From Calliopum simillimum (taxonomy: Eukaryota > Arthropoda > Insecta > Diptera > Lauxaniidae), in the NCBI GenBank assembly GCA_951812925.1, contig OX638370.1:38815948-38879947 (forward strand): a DNA stretch of 64,000 bases. Direction: 5' to 3'. The first letter of the stretch is position 1. Each line of letters starts with the position of its first letter. Position numbers and translations under genes: made by a program. Of this stretch, positions 1-11,614 are shown piece after piece. Below the pieces are notes generated by a model, which was not told the origin of the DNA, did not search any database, and was given only the letters and a program-made list of their open reading frames with translations.

Positions 1-2400
1 TTGTTATACCGCTGGAACTTAATAGTAAAAAATTATAGAAAAGAGGGCCGCGGGTGAAATTTTAATAACAATTTTTCGCTTTTGCTATACAAAGCTCACT
101 CAATTTAGATAAAAAATTAAATTTTTTTTAAATCAAAAGTAGTTGTTGTATCAACGCCAGGGCTTTTGTTGCCGTTGGAGTTGCGATTCCTGGCCTCCCA
201 AAGGGAGGGTCTCTCCGGGACGTAGACCCGATCGCAATAGAAGAGGTCGTTGCTGTAACTTAAATGAAAGAGAAAGAGCGAAATTACTATTGTAACAATT
301 CTAAATTTTTTTCAATGCTGCGCTTGCAATTCGTCATCGCAAGTACATAGCTGGTTCTCTTTGTTGTTGTCTGTACTGGCATTGTTGTTAAGTTACTAAA
401 TTTTAAGAAAAGTGAATTGGTCCATTTTTTTCTATAAAAATGTACCTATGAAGCAATTTCAGATACATGTCACATATCACATGAAAGGAAATAATTTGGG
501 CTTCCTAATTTGGTTATTAAAATTACAGGTCAATAATAAACTTTTTGGAAAAAATAACGTTTTGGAAAAAAATGATGCGGATTTTTGAAAAATGGTCATA
601 TCTCGAAAACTATGACCCAAATTGAAAAATGTTGGAACAATTTTACTTAAGCGACTGTTGTTGTTTTTTTTAAATTTTTTTCCCCAAATACGGCTTTGGG
701 AATTAATTACAACAACAAAAAGTTCTGGTCGAACCTACTTTCGGAGACATAGCCGTCGGAAGATCGGGATATATCTTTTATAAAAATCTGTATAAGTTGG
801 GAACCCCTGGATGGATTTTAAAAATATTGATGTCATATGAAAAGTATTTTACCGGGCTATATAATTGCTGTACAAAATTTGAGTCGTAGTTTTTGAGATA
901 TAACAATTTTTCAAAAATTCACCCCATTTTTTTCCCAAAAAATGTATTACTAACCTATAATTTTAATAACTCAGTTAGGAAGCCTAATTTATTTCCTTTC
1001 ATTTGATATGAAACATGTTTCTGAAATTGCATCATTAATAAAATTCTATAGAAAAAAACAAAAATGGACCAAATAAATTTTCTTGAAATTAGGAACTTTT
1101 AATAACAACAATGACAGAACAGACAACAACAACTTTACTACTACTACAACAGTAATTTTAAATAAGAGTAGGGGTAAGTGGGCGGCCTGCGGCCGCTGCT
1201 CAGGATTTAAACCTGTCAGACATCCAACACCGGCTTCGCGGCGGCTTTTGGCAGCGGATCAGTCTATAATATATCCAACAAATAGTTTGCTAGCCAAATT
1301 GCGAGCGCAGTTTTTAATAAAAATTTTAAATTTTTTTAAAATTATAAGTAGCTGCTGCGCTTGCACAAGTTGGGCGACTTCCTAAACGTCCGTTGCTTTG
1401 TGTTGAAACAGCATTTTCGTAAAAAAAATGTCGCATGATTTTAGGAATTTTTTGACTTAAGAGCAAAGTTTACAAAAAGCATCAACTTTGTTACTGATGC
1501 GCTGATTGCTATGCATTGTCAAATTTGTAGTTAGGCGTTATGAAATGCAAGAATGATGCAGTAAAAAAATAAGCTCCTAAAATTATGCGACAATTTTTTT
1601 TACGGAAATGCTGTTTCAACACAAAGCAACGGACGTTAAGTAAGTAGCCCGTTCTTGCACTGGTTCTTTTTGTTGTTGTTGTTGTAGTAGTAGTAAAGCT
1701 GTTGTCTGTTCTGGCTTTGTTGTTGTTAAAAGTTCCTAATTTCAAGGAAATTGATTTGGTCTATTTTTGTTTTTTTCTATAGAAAATCATGTTGCATATC
1801 AAATGAAAGGAAATAAATTGGGCTTCCTAATTTAGTTATTACAATTATAGGTTAATAATAAATTTTTTGGGAAAAATAAGTTTTTTGGGAAAAAATGGGG
1901 TGCATTTTTGCAAATCTGTCATATCTCAAAAACTATGACTCAAATTTTGTACAGCAATTATATAGCCCCGTAAAATACCTTTCGTATGGCATCAATATTT
2001 TTAAAATCCATCCGGGGGTCCCCAACTTGTACCGATTTTTATAAAAGATACAACCCGATCTTCCGATGGCTATACCTCCGAAAGTAGATCCGCTCAGATA
2101 TTTTTGATTACATATTCTTTCTTAGAATAATCTAATCTATAATTAAGCCAAAATGTTCACCAATTATATAGCCCCGTTAAAATACCTTTCATATGACATT
2201 AAAACTATAAAATCCATTCAGGGGATCCCAATTTATACCGATTTTTATAAAAGATATATCCCGATCTTCTGATGCCTATATCTCCGAAAATAGATCCCAC
2301 AAGCCAATTTTGATGACATATTCTTTCTAAAATTATTAAAAGCTTAACAAAATAAACTAGGTTTAAAAAAAGTATATTAACAGTTGCTAAAGTAAAATTA
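1..2400. repeat. Fold-back repeat cluster with three related arms
   Basis: A block of about 270 bp occurs three times: forward at about 350-640, inverted at 885-1140, forward again at about 1655-1930. Shared text includes 'GAAAGGAAATAA' and 'TTGTTGTC' and the surrounding sequence. A longer inverted match joins 720-1150 to 1650-2095 through 'GATCTTCCGATGGCTATA'. Part of the right arm is repeated in tandem (2010-2110 and 2200-2310). A second inverted pair (about 1382-1445 and 1570-1640, 'CGTCCGTTGCTTTGTGTTG') lies in the loop. The element is probably truncated by the window start. No transposase is visible. Confidence 0.7.
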
Positions 2401-2436
2401 ATCCCAAAAAAAAACAATCCGTTACATATTGATCAC

Positions 2437-2875
2437 AGTGATGAGCAAGCCAAGAGCAAGACCAAGACCATAACAGTCTTGGACTTGATCTTGGACAGTG
2501 AGTCTTGGTATTGGTTTTGATCTTGGTCATTAAGGCTTGATCGCGGTCTTCGTCTTGAACAAATTTCTAAAGATTGTTGAGTATTCCAAATTTCCAGACC
2601 TTATTTTTCCAAAGCAGTTAGGTTTTTAAGATGCCAAATTTCGAATTCAGAGATGATTTTATGCTTGAAAGGAGCGTGACACACCTATTAACTATAAATT
2701 CGCAAGACTAAAAAGTAGTTTTGGTGTTGATGGTCATCGTCACCAAGACCGAGAACATAGCAGTCTTGGTCTTAGTCTTGCAATGATATGAGCGTCTTGG
2801 TCTTGGTATCGAAAAATTACCAAGACCAAAATCAAGAATCAAGACCAAGACTAATTTGCTCATCACCATCCATTT
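2437..2875. repeat. Degenerate AAGACC-type repeat with inverted ends
   Basis: The stretch is built of imperfect CAAGACC / GGTCTTG hexamers, mixed in both orientations. It starts with GTGATGAGCAAG and ends with TTTGCTCATCACC, which are inverted copies of each other, so the block has defined ends. A non-repetitive core of about 120 bp separates the two halves. Confidence 0.55.
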
Positions 2876-3990
2876 GAAAAAAAAAAAAAAAACATTTTTT
2901 TTTATAATTTTGATGGAAAACCATTCCTTTTTGAGAAAATTGAGATGGGATAGTTGGAAATACCTTAACCGATTTCTAGTCGGGATATTGACCAAAAGCC
3001 CCCCAGAAGAGAAGAAAAAAGTTTTTAAAAATGATGTTATTAATATTATGAATCATGTATATATCTTTTAAATGTTTAGCAATGTAGATTGATAGCAATA
3101 TACTGATCAGTAACGGATCCGTAACGGATACAAAAGCGGAGATATGAACCGTTTGGCCCACTGGGATATTAGACGATATAGTTCTGAAAAAAAAAATTTG
3201 CTTAATTAAAGGCAATTGTGAATTTAAAGTTATTCAAAGGAATAAACCATATCACACCAACTAAAGAATCAACCTTTATGGCCCTGTATTCTTTTGAATC
3301 GCTTGGGTCTGGAATCCAAAACTTTGCACGATCTTTAGTCGGAATATACTTTACAACTATGCTAAATTTCCGGAAATTTGGAGATGATTTTGATTGAATT
3401 TATATGGATCTTCCCCGAAACGAAAACAGAAAATTTTATTAATAAAAAAGTTTTAACGTATTATTTCCAAACACCTCATATTCAAATGAAAGTCCATAAA
3501 TATTTATTTTTGTTTTGTTTTATTTTTACTTACATACACATTTTTGCTTAAAATAAAAAATTTAAATTTCATTTATCAATTTTTGTTGGTTGTTTCAAAT
3601 TGTTAAAAATGTCAAATTGTTAAAAATGTCAAATTGTTAAAAATGTCAAATTTCCGAAACATATATTGTCAAGAGTCTTGATTTAATGGATCTATTTAAT
3701 GTATTTTTTTTTTGTTTTATTTTTTTTTCATATACGTTTTTACTGTTAACATAAAAATTTTAAAACTTACGCTTTTTTGTTGTTAAATTTTAACAACATT
3801 TATGATTGAAAATTTCAATAATTCTCACTTAAATGAATTTTTCTTAGGCTAAATTATATATTTTTCACTTTTGTTATTTTTTTACTGCATTTTTATAAAT
3901 TAGTGTCGTGGTTTTTTATTACATTTTGTTTTTTTTTTTGTGTTTTTTGTTAATAATTTAATACAATAATTTAGCAATAAATAATACGAC
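2876..3990. other. AT-rich intron sequence; one short tandem repeat
   Basis: No coding signal was seen. A 17-bp unit, CAAATTGTTAAAAATGT, is repeated three times without change at about 3596-3647. The rest is low-complexity A/T sequence. Confidence 0.6.
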
Positions 3991-4235
3991 TTACTTATAT
4001 TTAGAATCTCTAGATTGTTGATTTTTATTCTGTTCATGTATTGGACCTGGAAAAGTAATTAAAAAGAAGGTGAAAATATATTCAATTGTACATTGCAAAA
4101 TTTTAATATTTGAAATTATATTCAATCTATAAGTTAATGAAAAATAGGAAACATTTAAGTCGCTTTCATCGGACATCATTTCTTTCTACAATTCTATCTC
4201 ACAACTTTATCAATAAGAGTCTTTCTTCTACTCAC

Positions 4236-4601
4236 CAATCAAAATATGCAGCCTTATGGCAGCCCTTTTCTGAGCCGCACCATTTTGATTGCTGTAGCGC
4301 CGGACATGGGCGTCCACCACGCCTGCCATGTTTTAAGACTTTCCGATAGCGATGCATTTCACCGATACCGCATGTTTTGCTGCAGGGCGACCAATCTGAC
4401 CAACCGCCAACACGACAGTCACGCTGACGTTTTTTCGGACGATGCTGCGGCTTTTGTGTTATAACGTTGATGGCAGTGACACTGCCAGTGTTGCCAACAA
4501 CACCCCGGCGATAAGTCTGTGCGATATCTTGCATGATGGCATTTTTATCATTTTTCGGCACGACATTCATATTTGTTGGATTTTTTTGTGAACCATTGTA
4601 C
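4236..4601 (-). CDS. Spondin-type secreted protein, thrombospondin type-1 repeat exon
   Basis: The exon follows the acceptor TTTCGTTTCCAG|G; its first base completes the Thr codon left open by the exon at 39310. It encodes a basic linker (KPQHRPKKRQR) and one thrombospondin type-1 repeat with WSDWSPC, CSKTCG and six cysteines in TSP1 order. The W-x-x-W pattern is a typical C-mannosylation site. TSP1 repeats bind glycosaminoglycans and other matrix ligands. The end is ambiguous. Reading on gives TTT GAT TGG TGA, a stop at 4232. A good donor (GTGAGT) at 4235, joined to an acceptor at 4046, gives three more codons and a stop at 4034. Either way the protein ends just after this repeat, so this is the 3' end of the gene. 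The 3' UTR is not identified. Confidence 0.92.
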
Positions 4602-4803
4602 CTGGAAACGAAAAAAGAAAAAAAAAAGAGATGAAGAAAGGAAATAAATGATTAAGAACAGAAAAATAAAAATGAAAAGGAAGAAGAATTTGATTGCAAA
4701 GCAATTTAAATTTTATTTTAAATTATTTTTTTCTTCCTCTCTCTGTCTTTTATTATCATTTTTCACTACATTTACATGATATTAATTTAGCCTTTTTCCA
4801 TTA

Positions 4804-4861
4804 ACCTACTTCTTCGTTGGTTGGTAACATAGAGACTCAACCAGCGAAAGCAGAAGTAGGA
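4804..4861. repeat. Imperfect hairpin
   Basis: CCTACTTCTTCGTTGGTTG pairs with CAACCAGCGAAAGCAGAAG and TAGG, leaving a loop of about 13 nt. It is short and isolated; a small-RNA or MITE origin cannot be decided. Confidence 0.35.
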
Positions 4862-5104
4862 ACAACGACACCACGTTGACAAAAAGGAAACAGCAATAAC
4901 TGGTGACGAGCCAAAGTGAGTCAGCAGTAGAGATGATAAATGTATTTTTATGAGACGGAAACATCGAATTTGTTAATGATATTCATACGAAACATTTAAA
5001 GTTATACATATTTAATATTCGTGTTTAACCGTTGCCTATTTGTATAAATAAAATATTTGGTTGCAATGTTGAAATATTTTTTAATTTTCATACAAGAATT
5101 TTTA

Positions 5105-5205
5105 GTGCTTATAAACATTGTTTAGAGTCAATGTTTCTATACATTGCTTAGACTTAATGTTAGTAAACATTGTTTAGATTCATTGTTTATAAACATTGCG
5201 CATGA
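5105..5205. repeat. Minisatellite, about 36-bp unit
   Basis: Three imperfect copies of a unit like AACATTGTTTAGANTCAATG are followed by TTTATAAACATTG. Each copy is itself partly self-complementary. Confidence 0.5.
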
Positions 5206-5583
5206 ATATAAGAGAAATACATTGTTTATGAAAACAAATCTTCCAATATTGTTTGGAATGAAGTTTAGACTGTATTTATTGAGCGATTAAAGTAAAAAGT
5301 AACTTTCTAAATACACAAAAGTTCGTTGTGCTATGTTCGATGTTGATTCTGAAATCAAATTCTCTGATAATCTAATATGTGAAAGTATGGAATCGATTGT
5401 GGTCACAAAATTTAAGGCGTTTTTTTTTTGAAAATGGCGGCCATTTTTTTCTCCAGAAGATGCTAGATTTTTTTATCTTTCAGAAAGTGTTTTGTATTAT
5501 ATGGGCTAGTTTTATTTTTTTTTTTCTTAATAAAGAGACCTGACAACATAAATAGGTAAAACAAATACTTAAGACTCTATTAA

Positions 5584-6737
5584 GGGCTAGTACCTAATTC
5601 CGTCAGTTTTTGAGTTTTGTTGAAAAATAAGAAAACTAAGCACGGTTTCGAATATTTTTAAATCAAAATATACTCCAAACTTATAATTGATGTCAAAAAG
5701 TATAAATTTAATTTTTTATATTCATTAATTACTCTATAGTAATGCTTCAAGCTACCAGTTGACGTCGAACCGTCATTTTGAACGAGTGTGATGTGTGAAG
5801 TATAAGGTAACATCAAAGTTTTTGTAAGCGTTTCTAGGATTCTATGTAAGTATTTTTAGTTAAAGTGTGTTAAGTTGTTAATTTGTGTTGCCTTAAAAAA
5901 CCGATTCTAAAAATTTTAAGATAAAACGAATAATATTTTACCAAAAAACGGCTATTATTTTTATGATATAATTAGTACCTAGGTGCACAAATTTGTGTAA
6001 GTGAACGTAATTCCGTTCCCCCCACCGAGTAAACAATGAAAAAACGCTAAGTTTTGTGGAAAAAAACGCGATTTTTTACGATATGCGAAATTTATCTTTT
6101 TTCGTTTTTTACTCGGCATGGGGGGCTTAAATTAAAAAAACATCACAATCAAAGTCGATTTATTTTTCATCAAGAATTTGCTTGAATTTCTTCAGATCTG
6201 AAGGACGTGCGGTGTGCCCTTCATGAGCGATTTAAACTTTTTAAACCATTCTGTCACCACGACCCACTTACGATTTTTTTGAGTTTTACTTAAAAATATT
6301 TGGAAAGGTGCCCCGTAACATATCTACTACTTCTGAAATATGTGCTCTGCCGTATATTATTGGAAATCTCGATTTTGACAAAATATTTAGATAAAACGAC
6401 CTCCTGACACCCCCTCAGGTCGAAATTTTTTGGTGCACCTATTGGGAATTTCATTCTATACGTCTAGGAGTATATTCCACCACCTTTGGTTATTGAACAT
6501 GAAAAAAAAAATTTTACTTAAAACCTGGGTCATATAAGGAAAGATTATTTCGGATATGCCCATATATGTTTCTTGAAGGAAAAAAAGTACCTATATTTGA
6601 ACATAATTAAAGTTAAATAAATGTTAACATGTATTAAATGAAGAAACTTGACGTTTTTGATTGTTGTATAATGAAAATATAACATATTTTAAGTTGACAC
6701 GGAGTAAGGTGCACGCAAGTACGGAATTAGGCTCAAC
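5584..6737. mobile_element. TTAA-flanked non-coding element (possible piggyBac-like MITE)
   Basis: TTAA occurs at 5580-5583 and 6738-6741. Just inside each are inverted copies of CCTAATTCCGT (GGGCTAGTACCTAATTCCGT on the left; the complement of ACGGAATTAGGCTCAAC on the right). TTAA duplication is the hallmark of the piggyBac superfamily, but the ends do not start with the usual CCC, so the family is uncertain. An internal hairpin (about 6010-6043 with 6102-6128, around CCCCCCACCGAGTAAA) is present. No coding region is seen. Confidence 0.4.
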
Positions 6738-6741
6738 TTAA

Positions 6742-7603
6742 GATTTATTACAATATCAGCATTATGATGCTCAAATTAAATTACATTCGACTACGGATAA
6801 ATCAATTGTTATGAGAAATCATATTTTCGGTCTTAGAATTGAATCGTTTTAATATTTTAATATGCCGTAATTCGGTACACTTACGTTATTTTAATATATA
6901 TTTTTTTTAATCAGTAATCAAAAAAAGAAAATGACTCATAAATGAAGATGGTCATTAGAAAATTCTTTTTATATAGTAAATATTCACGGACCATATCAAT
7001 CTAATTAGAAAGATAAAATCTAAAAACAGTGTGAAACTTATGGCATATGTCACACTTATTACATGACATAATAAAACACCAATTAAATAATAATAAAAGT
7101 AATAATTTTAAACACATTTGTAGTTGTTGAATCCGAATCTGGCAACAGAAATGCTCATTCTTATTGGGATTTTGTGATATCTCCACCTAAAAGCTTAAAA
7201 AATGCGAGTTTTGCTGTTTTTGAAGCCCATTTTTTTCGAGTTTTCCAAACTTTACTAGAGTGTACGCATTTAAGAACATCGAAGACTCTAAGACAACGAG
7301 TCCAAAAGGACTGTTTGATCAAGTTATCGTGAAACCACCCTACATGATTCGGAATAATAATGATTTCATTGGCGCGATCAACCTCGATATCGCTCATTTA
7401 CTTCAAGAACGGCACAATTCGAAAAAAGCGAATTTTGAATTACTGATGCAGAACTATTTGTTATATCATGCTTCATATTGTCTGAAAATTTCATAATAAT
7501 ATCCATACCGGTTACCGTTTGAGAACAAAATAACTTTTTCAGTTGAAAACTTTAAACGTATTTTGTGTAAAATCGAGTTTTTTGACTTGTGCCGTTTTGA
7601 AAG
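6742..7603. other. Unassigned intron sequence
   Basis: Short open frames near 7161-7496 overlap on both strands and show no family motif or codon bias. I regard this stretch as non-coding. Confidence 0.5.
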
Positions 7604-7925
7604 TAGGTTAGGTTAGGTTAGCGTGGGAGATGGCAGTTGCCATCATAACTTAGGCCGTGATTGGGCCTATTGTATACCCGATATATAACTCTGTTGCCAA
7701 CCTTCATGAACCATTTAGAAGTTTTTATAAACTCCAAAATTAATTTGGTTGGGACTCTTTTGAGCGATATCTTCAAGAGAGTCGAAAAGTGACTTTCGAA
7801 TACGTTGTAACGTCGGTTAGCCAACGCTGGGCATTCACAAAGGAAATGAAAAATGGACTCTTCGACATCAGGATCTTTACAGCTTCTAGTTCTGAAAGTT
7901 GGTGTAGTCAATTTCATAAAAAATA
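7604..7925 (-). pseudogene. 3' end of a non-LTR retrotransposon (RNase H-bearing clade), 5'-truncated
   Basis: The minus strand encodes about 100 residues including ESIFHFLCECPALANRR and KLILEFIKTSKWF. This is the characteristic cysteine-rich C-terminus found after the RNase H domain in I/R1-group ORF2 proteins. The 3' end on the minus strand runs into CTAACCTAACCTAACC, either the element's own tail or the target. Everything upstream (RT, endonuclease) is missing, as expected of a 5'-truncated insertion. Confidence 0.7.
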
Positions 7926-8063
7926 AATTCTTGCATGGGAGCGCCCCTAAGCGGTGGTGATAGTGGTTAAGTATGTTCGGGGAAAAGGTTGAAGTGAAAA
8001 AAATTCAGGTATTACATTCTTCACCACCAAAGGGGAAAAAATTTCACAAAAAATATTATTATA

Positions 8064-9282
8064 GGGGAATGTCGTATAGGTTGGGACGCCGTATAAGTTG
8101 GGACAGACGTTTTTCTTGAATTTTCAATACTGACGACCTATGTTTCAACTGTCGATGTAAAGTCAGTTTATAACCTAACGTTTCATGTGCAAAAGATCGA
8201 AGAACTACTGTTGATTACATCCATTCCAAACAAAGAGTAAATTGTCATATCAAAAAGATCTTTTCGATAGTTTCCGCGTGTTCGTATTTTGCCGAACTTA
8301 AACCAATTATTTCGTGTAAGTGTGTTCAATGTGTCTTGTATTGAGTGTATTTTCATTGCGTGAAAGAGTGATTGAAATGTATTGTTGTGGCATATATTAT
8401 TTTTGGGCTTTCACGAAATGGCAACTTTGTAAAGGTTGGGACACTCATGTCGTATAAGTTGGGACAGAACTTTTTTTTATTCCAAGGCATTGCGATACCA
8501 TTTAAATTATATTTTTACAATATTTGATGAATGCAATTGTATTTATAATAATTAAAAAGCATTTACTAATGAATTTTTGAAGATTGTGACGCATTTATGT
8601 GAAATGAGTTCATTAACGCCCGAAAAACCGATCGTGGAGTTATTGATTTCAATGCATTGGTCGCAGAAATCAAGGAAATAAAATTGGCTAACGCATTCGA
8701 TCCACCAGAAAAGCCCATAAAATCCCAAAATGCAGTTTGGCGGGGTATACCCAAAAATTTAATGATAAAATTAAGGACATTTCAACCATTGATGACGATG
8801 CATTGTTAAAGCTGGTTAAAAGAGTTGCTTCGCACGCCAATCCGTTGATAGTATCATGTATCTCGCACAAGAAGTACCTCAAAAATAAAATATGCGGAAA
8901 TATTTCTTCACCTGTACAAACTGCGAATCATATTAGGCGGAATATTATATAGTTTTACCCAAATTGTTTCTTTGAAATATGACGTTTGAATAAATGTTCT
9001 AATAAAAATAATATCATGCAGATTAACTTAACTTTTTGGCTCACTTTGTGATTTTTGAAAGTGTCCCAACTTATACGGCAAATTTTTTTTCGACAAAAAA
9101 AGTTGTCTTCATTAAAATGGCTACAACTTTTGATCTGATCACGATATCAAATAACTTTCTATGAAAAAGTTGTAGCCGATGAATATACCTTTTTATTGGT
9201 TTATTTAAATTAATAATTTTTTGATCCGTTTCAAAACCACTGACCAAAAACAAAACCCGTCCCAACCTTGACGACATTCCCT
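8064..9282. mobile_element. DNA transposon remnant with 24-bp inverted repeats and TA target
   Basis: The left end GGGAATGTCGTATAGG plus TTGGGAC matches the complement of the right end (GTCCCAACCTTGACGACATTCCC). TA flanks both ends (8062-8063 and 9283-9284). A second inverted pair of the same motif lies inside (GTTGGGACACTC and GTCGTATAAGTTGGGAC near 8405-8465; GTGTCCCAACTTATACGGC near 9060). The middle has a frameshifted coding-like stretch (about 8580-8950, including IKEIKLANAFDPPEKP) that I cannot assign. Superfamily unknown. Confidence 0.6.
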
Positions 9283-9284
9283 TA

Positions 9285-10768
9285 CTAATTTTATGAACTT
9301 GAGTCATTATTTGCAAGAATCGAAAATTCCATGCATTTTTCTGAGGGCACATAGCGCAGTCCGTATGTAGAAAGAATGACTTCAAATGTTCCTGGTTCAA
9401 ACCGGACCTCAGACAAAAAGTTAAGTTTTTCAATAGTTTAAAATAAATTGAATTAAACATAAATTGGTCTGAGGATGGTTACGTGGCGTTAACCGAAACA
9501 TATGTATGTGAAAAATCTAAAAGGGGTAAAAATAGTGGTTTTTGAACCATTTTTGCAAAGCAATTTGAAGTAAAAATTGAAGAAACAATTTTACATAGTG
9601 CTTATTTACATCAAAGAGAACATTTCGTTGCCATAGTAGCGCAAGTAGTGCAATCCTCGGAAACTAATGATCCAATTGGAAAAGTTAAAAGTACGCTTTA
9701 AACAAGAAGCTAAGGGCTATTTAATGCTGCTGTCAAAAGTGAACTAGACTACTTCCATATGTTTGAAAATAGCGTTTTCTGCACTTTTAATCAAGGATAA
9801 CTAGGATCTCAGATGTGATGGAGCAAATCGGAGATCATATTCGGATTCAACGAGCAAAAATCTATAAAAATCACCCACTCTGATCTTATACTTTTTTCAT
9901 CGAAGGACTGTGTTATCTCGTTATCGTTGGAAACTAAACTGAATAAAACAAATCTCCCAGATCAGTCGAAATTCTTTTCAAGCCTAGAAATTTATTTCTA
10001 GGATTTGGCTATGTAAGCTCTTCAAAGCTTGACATCGACTGTTGTGTCATCTCTAATAAAAACTGAAAGGGGCCCAATTTTAGAGCATGTTATTAGCATA
10101 TCGAATAGGTGAATGAAATTAAATTTTTTATTATAATTTTTACTTTCGCGACACCTTTTTTTGTGGTGGTGGTGTAACACCCCAACACATCAATACTACA
10201 CATCCCTCCCCCCACACGCTATTGCTGATTTTTTACAGTGACAACTTGTCTTTAATGGTAAAAGCACCTGTCGCACGTTTTTTGGCCGCACCCTGAAAAA
10301 ATTTCAATTTAAATTTGCATTTAAAAAACAAACAAAAAAATATAAAAAATTCCAGCTCATTTCCACATCATTCGTATGCGCTGTAGGTTGTTGTCAAAAA
10401 TAGAGATTGGCAGCTCTTTAGGTGGGGTACGGGTTTGGTTGAAAACCAAAAATCAAATAAAGGAAGTACCTAACCCGACAAGGAAGTGAAAGTGTCGCAT
10501 TGTGTAGCGAATATTGATAATGCGCGGGCAAGGTGGGAGAGGTTGTAGGGGGTGGTTTATTACCAAAAATCCTTGCAAATTACTTTGCTTATTCTGAAAT
10601 TGTGAGAAAAACAAACAGAAAATGTTTTAGAGCTTCCGAACTAATTTCCATTATGGAAAATTTGGCAGCTCAACAGTTATGCGCGGAAAATTGAATTTTC
10701 ATCGATTTTACTGGAAAAGGATCAAATATACATACGAACGTGTATGTGTTGGTGTGTGTGTGTGTGAA
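9285..10768. other. Unassigned intron sequence
   Basis: No coding or repeat structure was recognised, apart from a short TG dinucleotide run just before 10769. Confidence 0.5.
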
Positions 10769-10770
10769 TA

Positions 10771-11612
10771 CCCAAGAGGAAAAATTTCTAGCGCTTCTGA
10801 TCCAAGCACTTTAAAAGTGCTTGTCCCCATAGAAATTTAAAAGCACTATCACAATGATTTTTTATAAGGCTGCAGTAAGAACAACGTGAGTTCGAACCCA
10901 GCCCGGGAGATTTTTTTTTTACTTTTTTTTGCTTTATATTTTTTTTTAATCAAATATTTTTTATTCAACATCTTTTATTTCACTTTTCTATTTTCCTTTC
11001 TCTTATTAATTTTCTTTTGTTTAACCGAATTGAAATTGATTACACAACGTGAGTTCGAACCCAGCCCGGGTGATTTTTTTTTTCCGTTTTTTTATTTGTT
11101 TTTGCTTTATTTTTTTTTTTTTTATTTAAATATTTTTTATTCAACCTTTTTTATTTCACTTTTTTATTTTAATTTCTCATTTTTATTTACTTTTGCTTAC
11201 TTGAATTGAAACTGATTGCACAATGATTCTATGTAATGCTGCAAGACAACATTTGCTTTATATACAAATTTAATACCTTTTCATATCATCGGGCGTTGGT
11301 GGAGCGGTCTAAAGGGTTGGTAAATGTAAGAAAAAATATCTAGCACGCGGAGGGTCATGGATTCAAATCCTGGCGCGGCCAGTTTTTTTTTTTTTCTTTT
11401 TTTTTAATTTTATTGAAAAAACGCTTACCGCAGCATTACAAATAAGCGCTTTAAAAACTCTTTTTTGGTAAGGCTGCGGTAAGCTTTTGCTCGCTTACAT
11501 CCTATGACATGCAATGTTAAAAATAATGTATTGTTCTTACGGAGCGGAAGCGCTTATTGGTGAAAAGGATGCACTTCAGAAGGGTTTTTGAAGCACTGCT
11601 TTTCCCCTTGGG
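10771..11612 (+). mobile_element. TA-flanked MITE carrying tRNA-like sequences, copy 1
   Basis: The termini are CCCAAGAGGAAAA and its inverted match TTTTCCCCTTGGG, each flanked by TA. Inside, a block of about 165 bp is duplicated in tandem. Each copy holds GAGTTCGAACCCAGCCCGGG followed by a long T run, which looks like a Pol III B box and terminator. Downstream at 11290-11382 is a tRNA-Leu-like unit. The flanks contain 'GCTGCGGTAAGC' in inverted arrangement. A reverse-oriented copy lies at about 38180-38822, so this is a family. No protein is encoded. Confidence 0.65.
11290..11382 (+). pseudogene. tRNA-Leu-like sequence inside the MITE
   Basis: TGGTGGAGCGGTCTAAAG closely resembles the A box of tRNA-Leu (TGGCCGAGCGGTCTAAGG). 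GGATTCAAATCCTGG resembles the B box but has A in place of the second conserved G. A run of Ts follows as in Pol III terminators. The acceptor stem does not pair well, so I call it a degenerate tRNA-derived unit, not a functional tRNA. Confidence 0.5.
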
Positions 11613-11614
11613 TA

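Noticed and set aside
4002..4046. Minus-strand stretch with acceptor TTTTCCAG and donor-like GTAAGT as a further spondin exon
   Set aside because: In the phase required by the TSP1 exon it reads three codons and stops. The longer frame GPIHEQNKNQQ needs a different phase. It can at best be a short terminal exon.
7604..7620. TTAGG telomere-like array
   Set aside because: Only three units, at the end of a LINE remnant, and Diptera do not use TTAGG telomeres.
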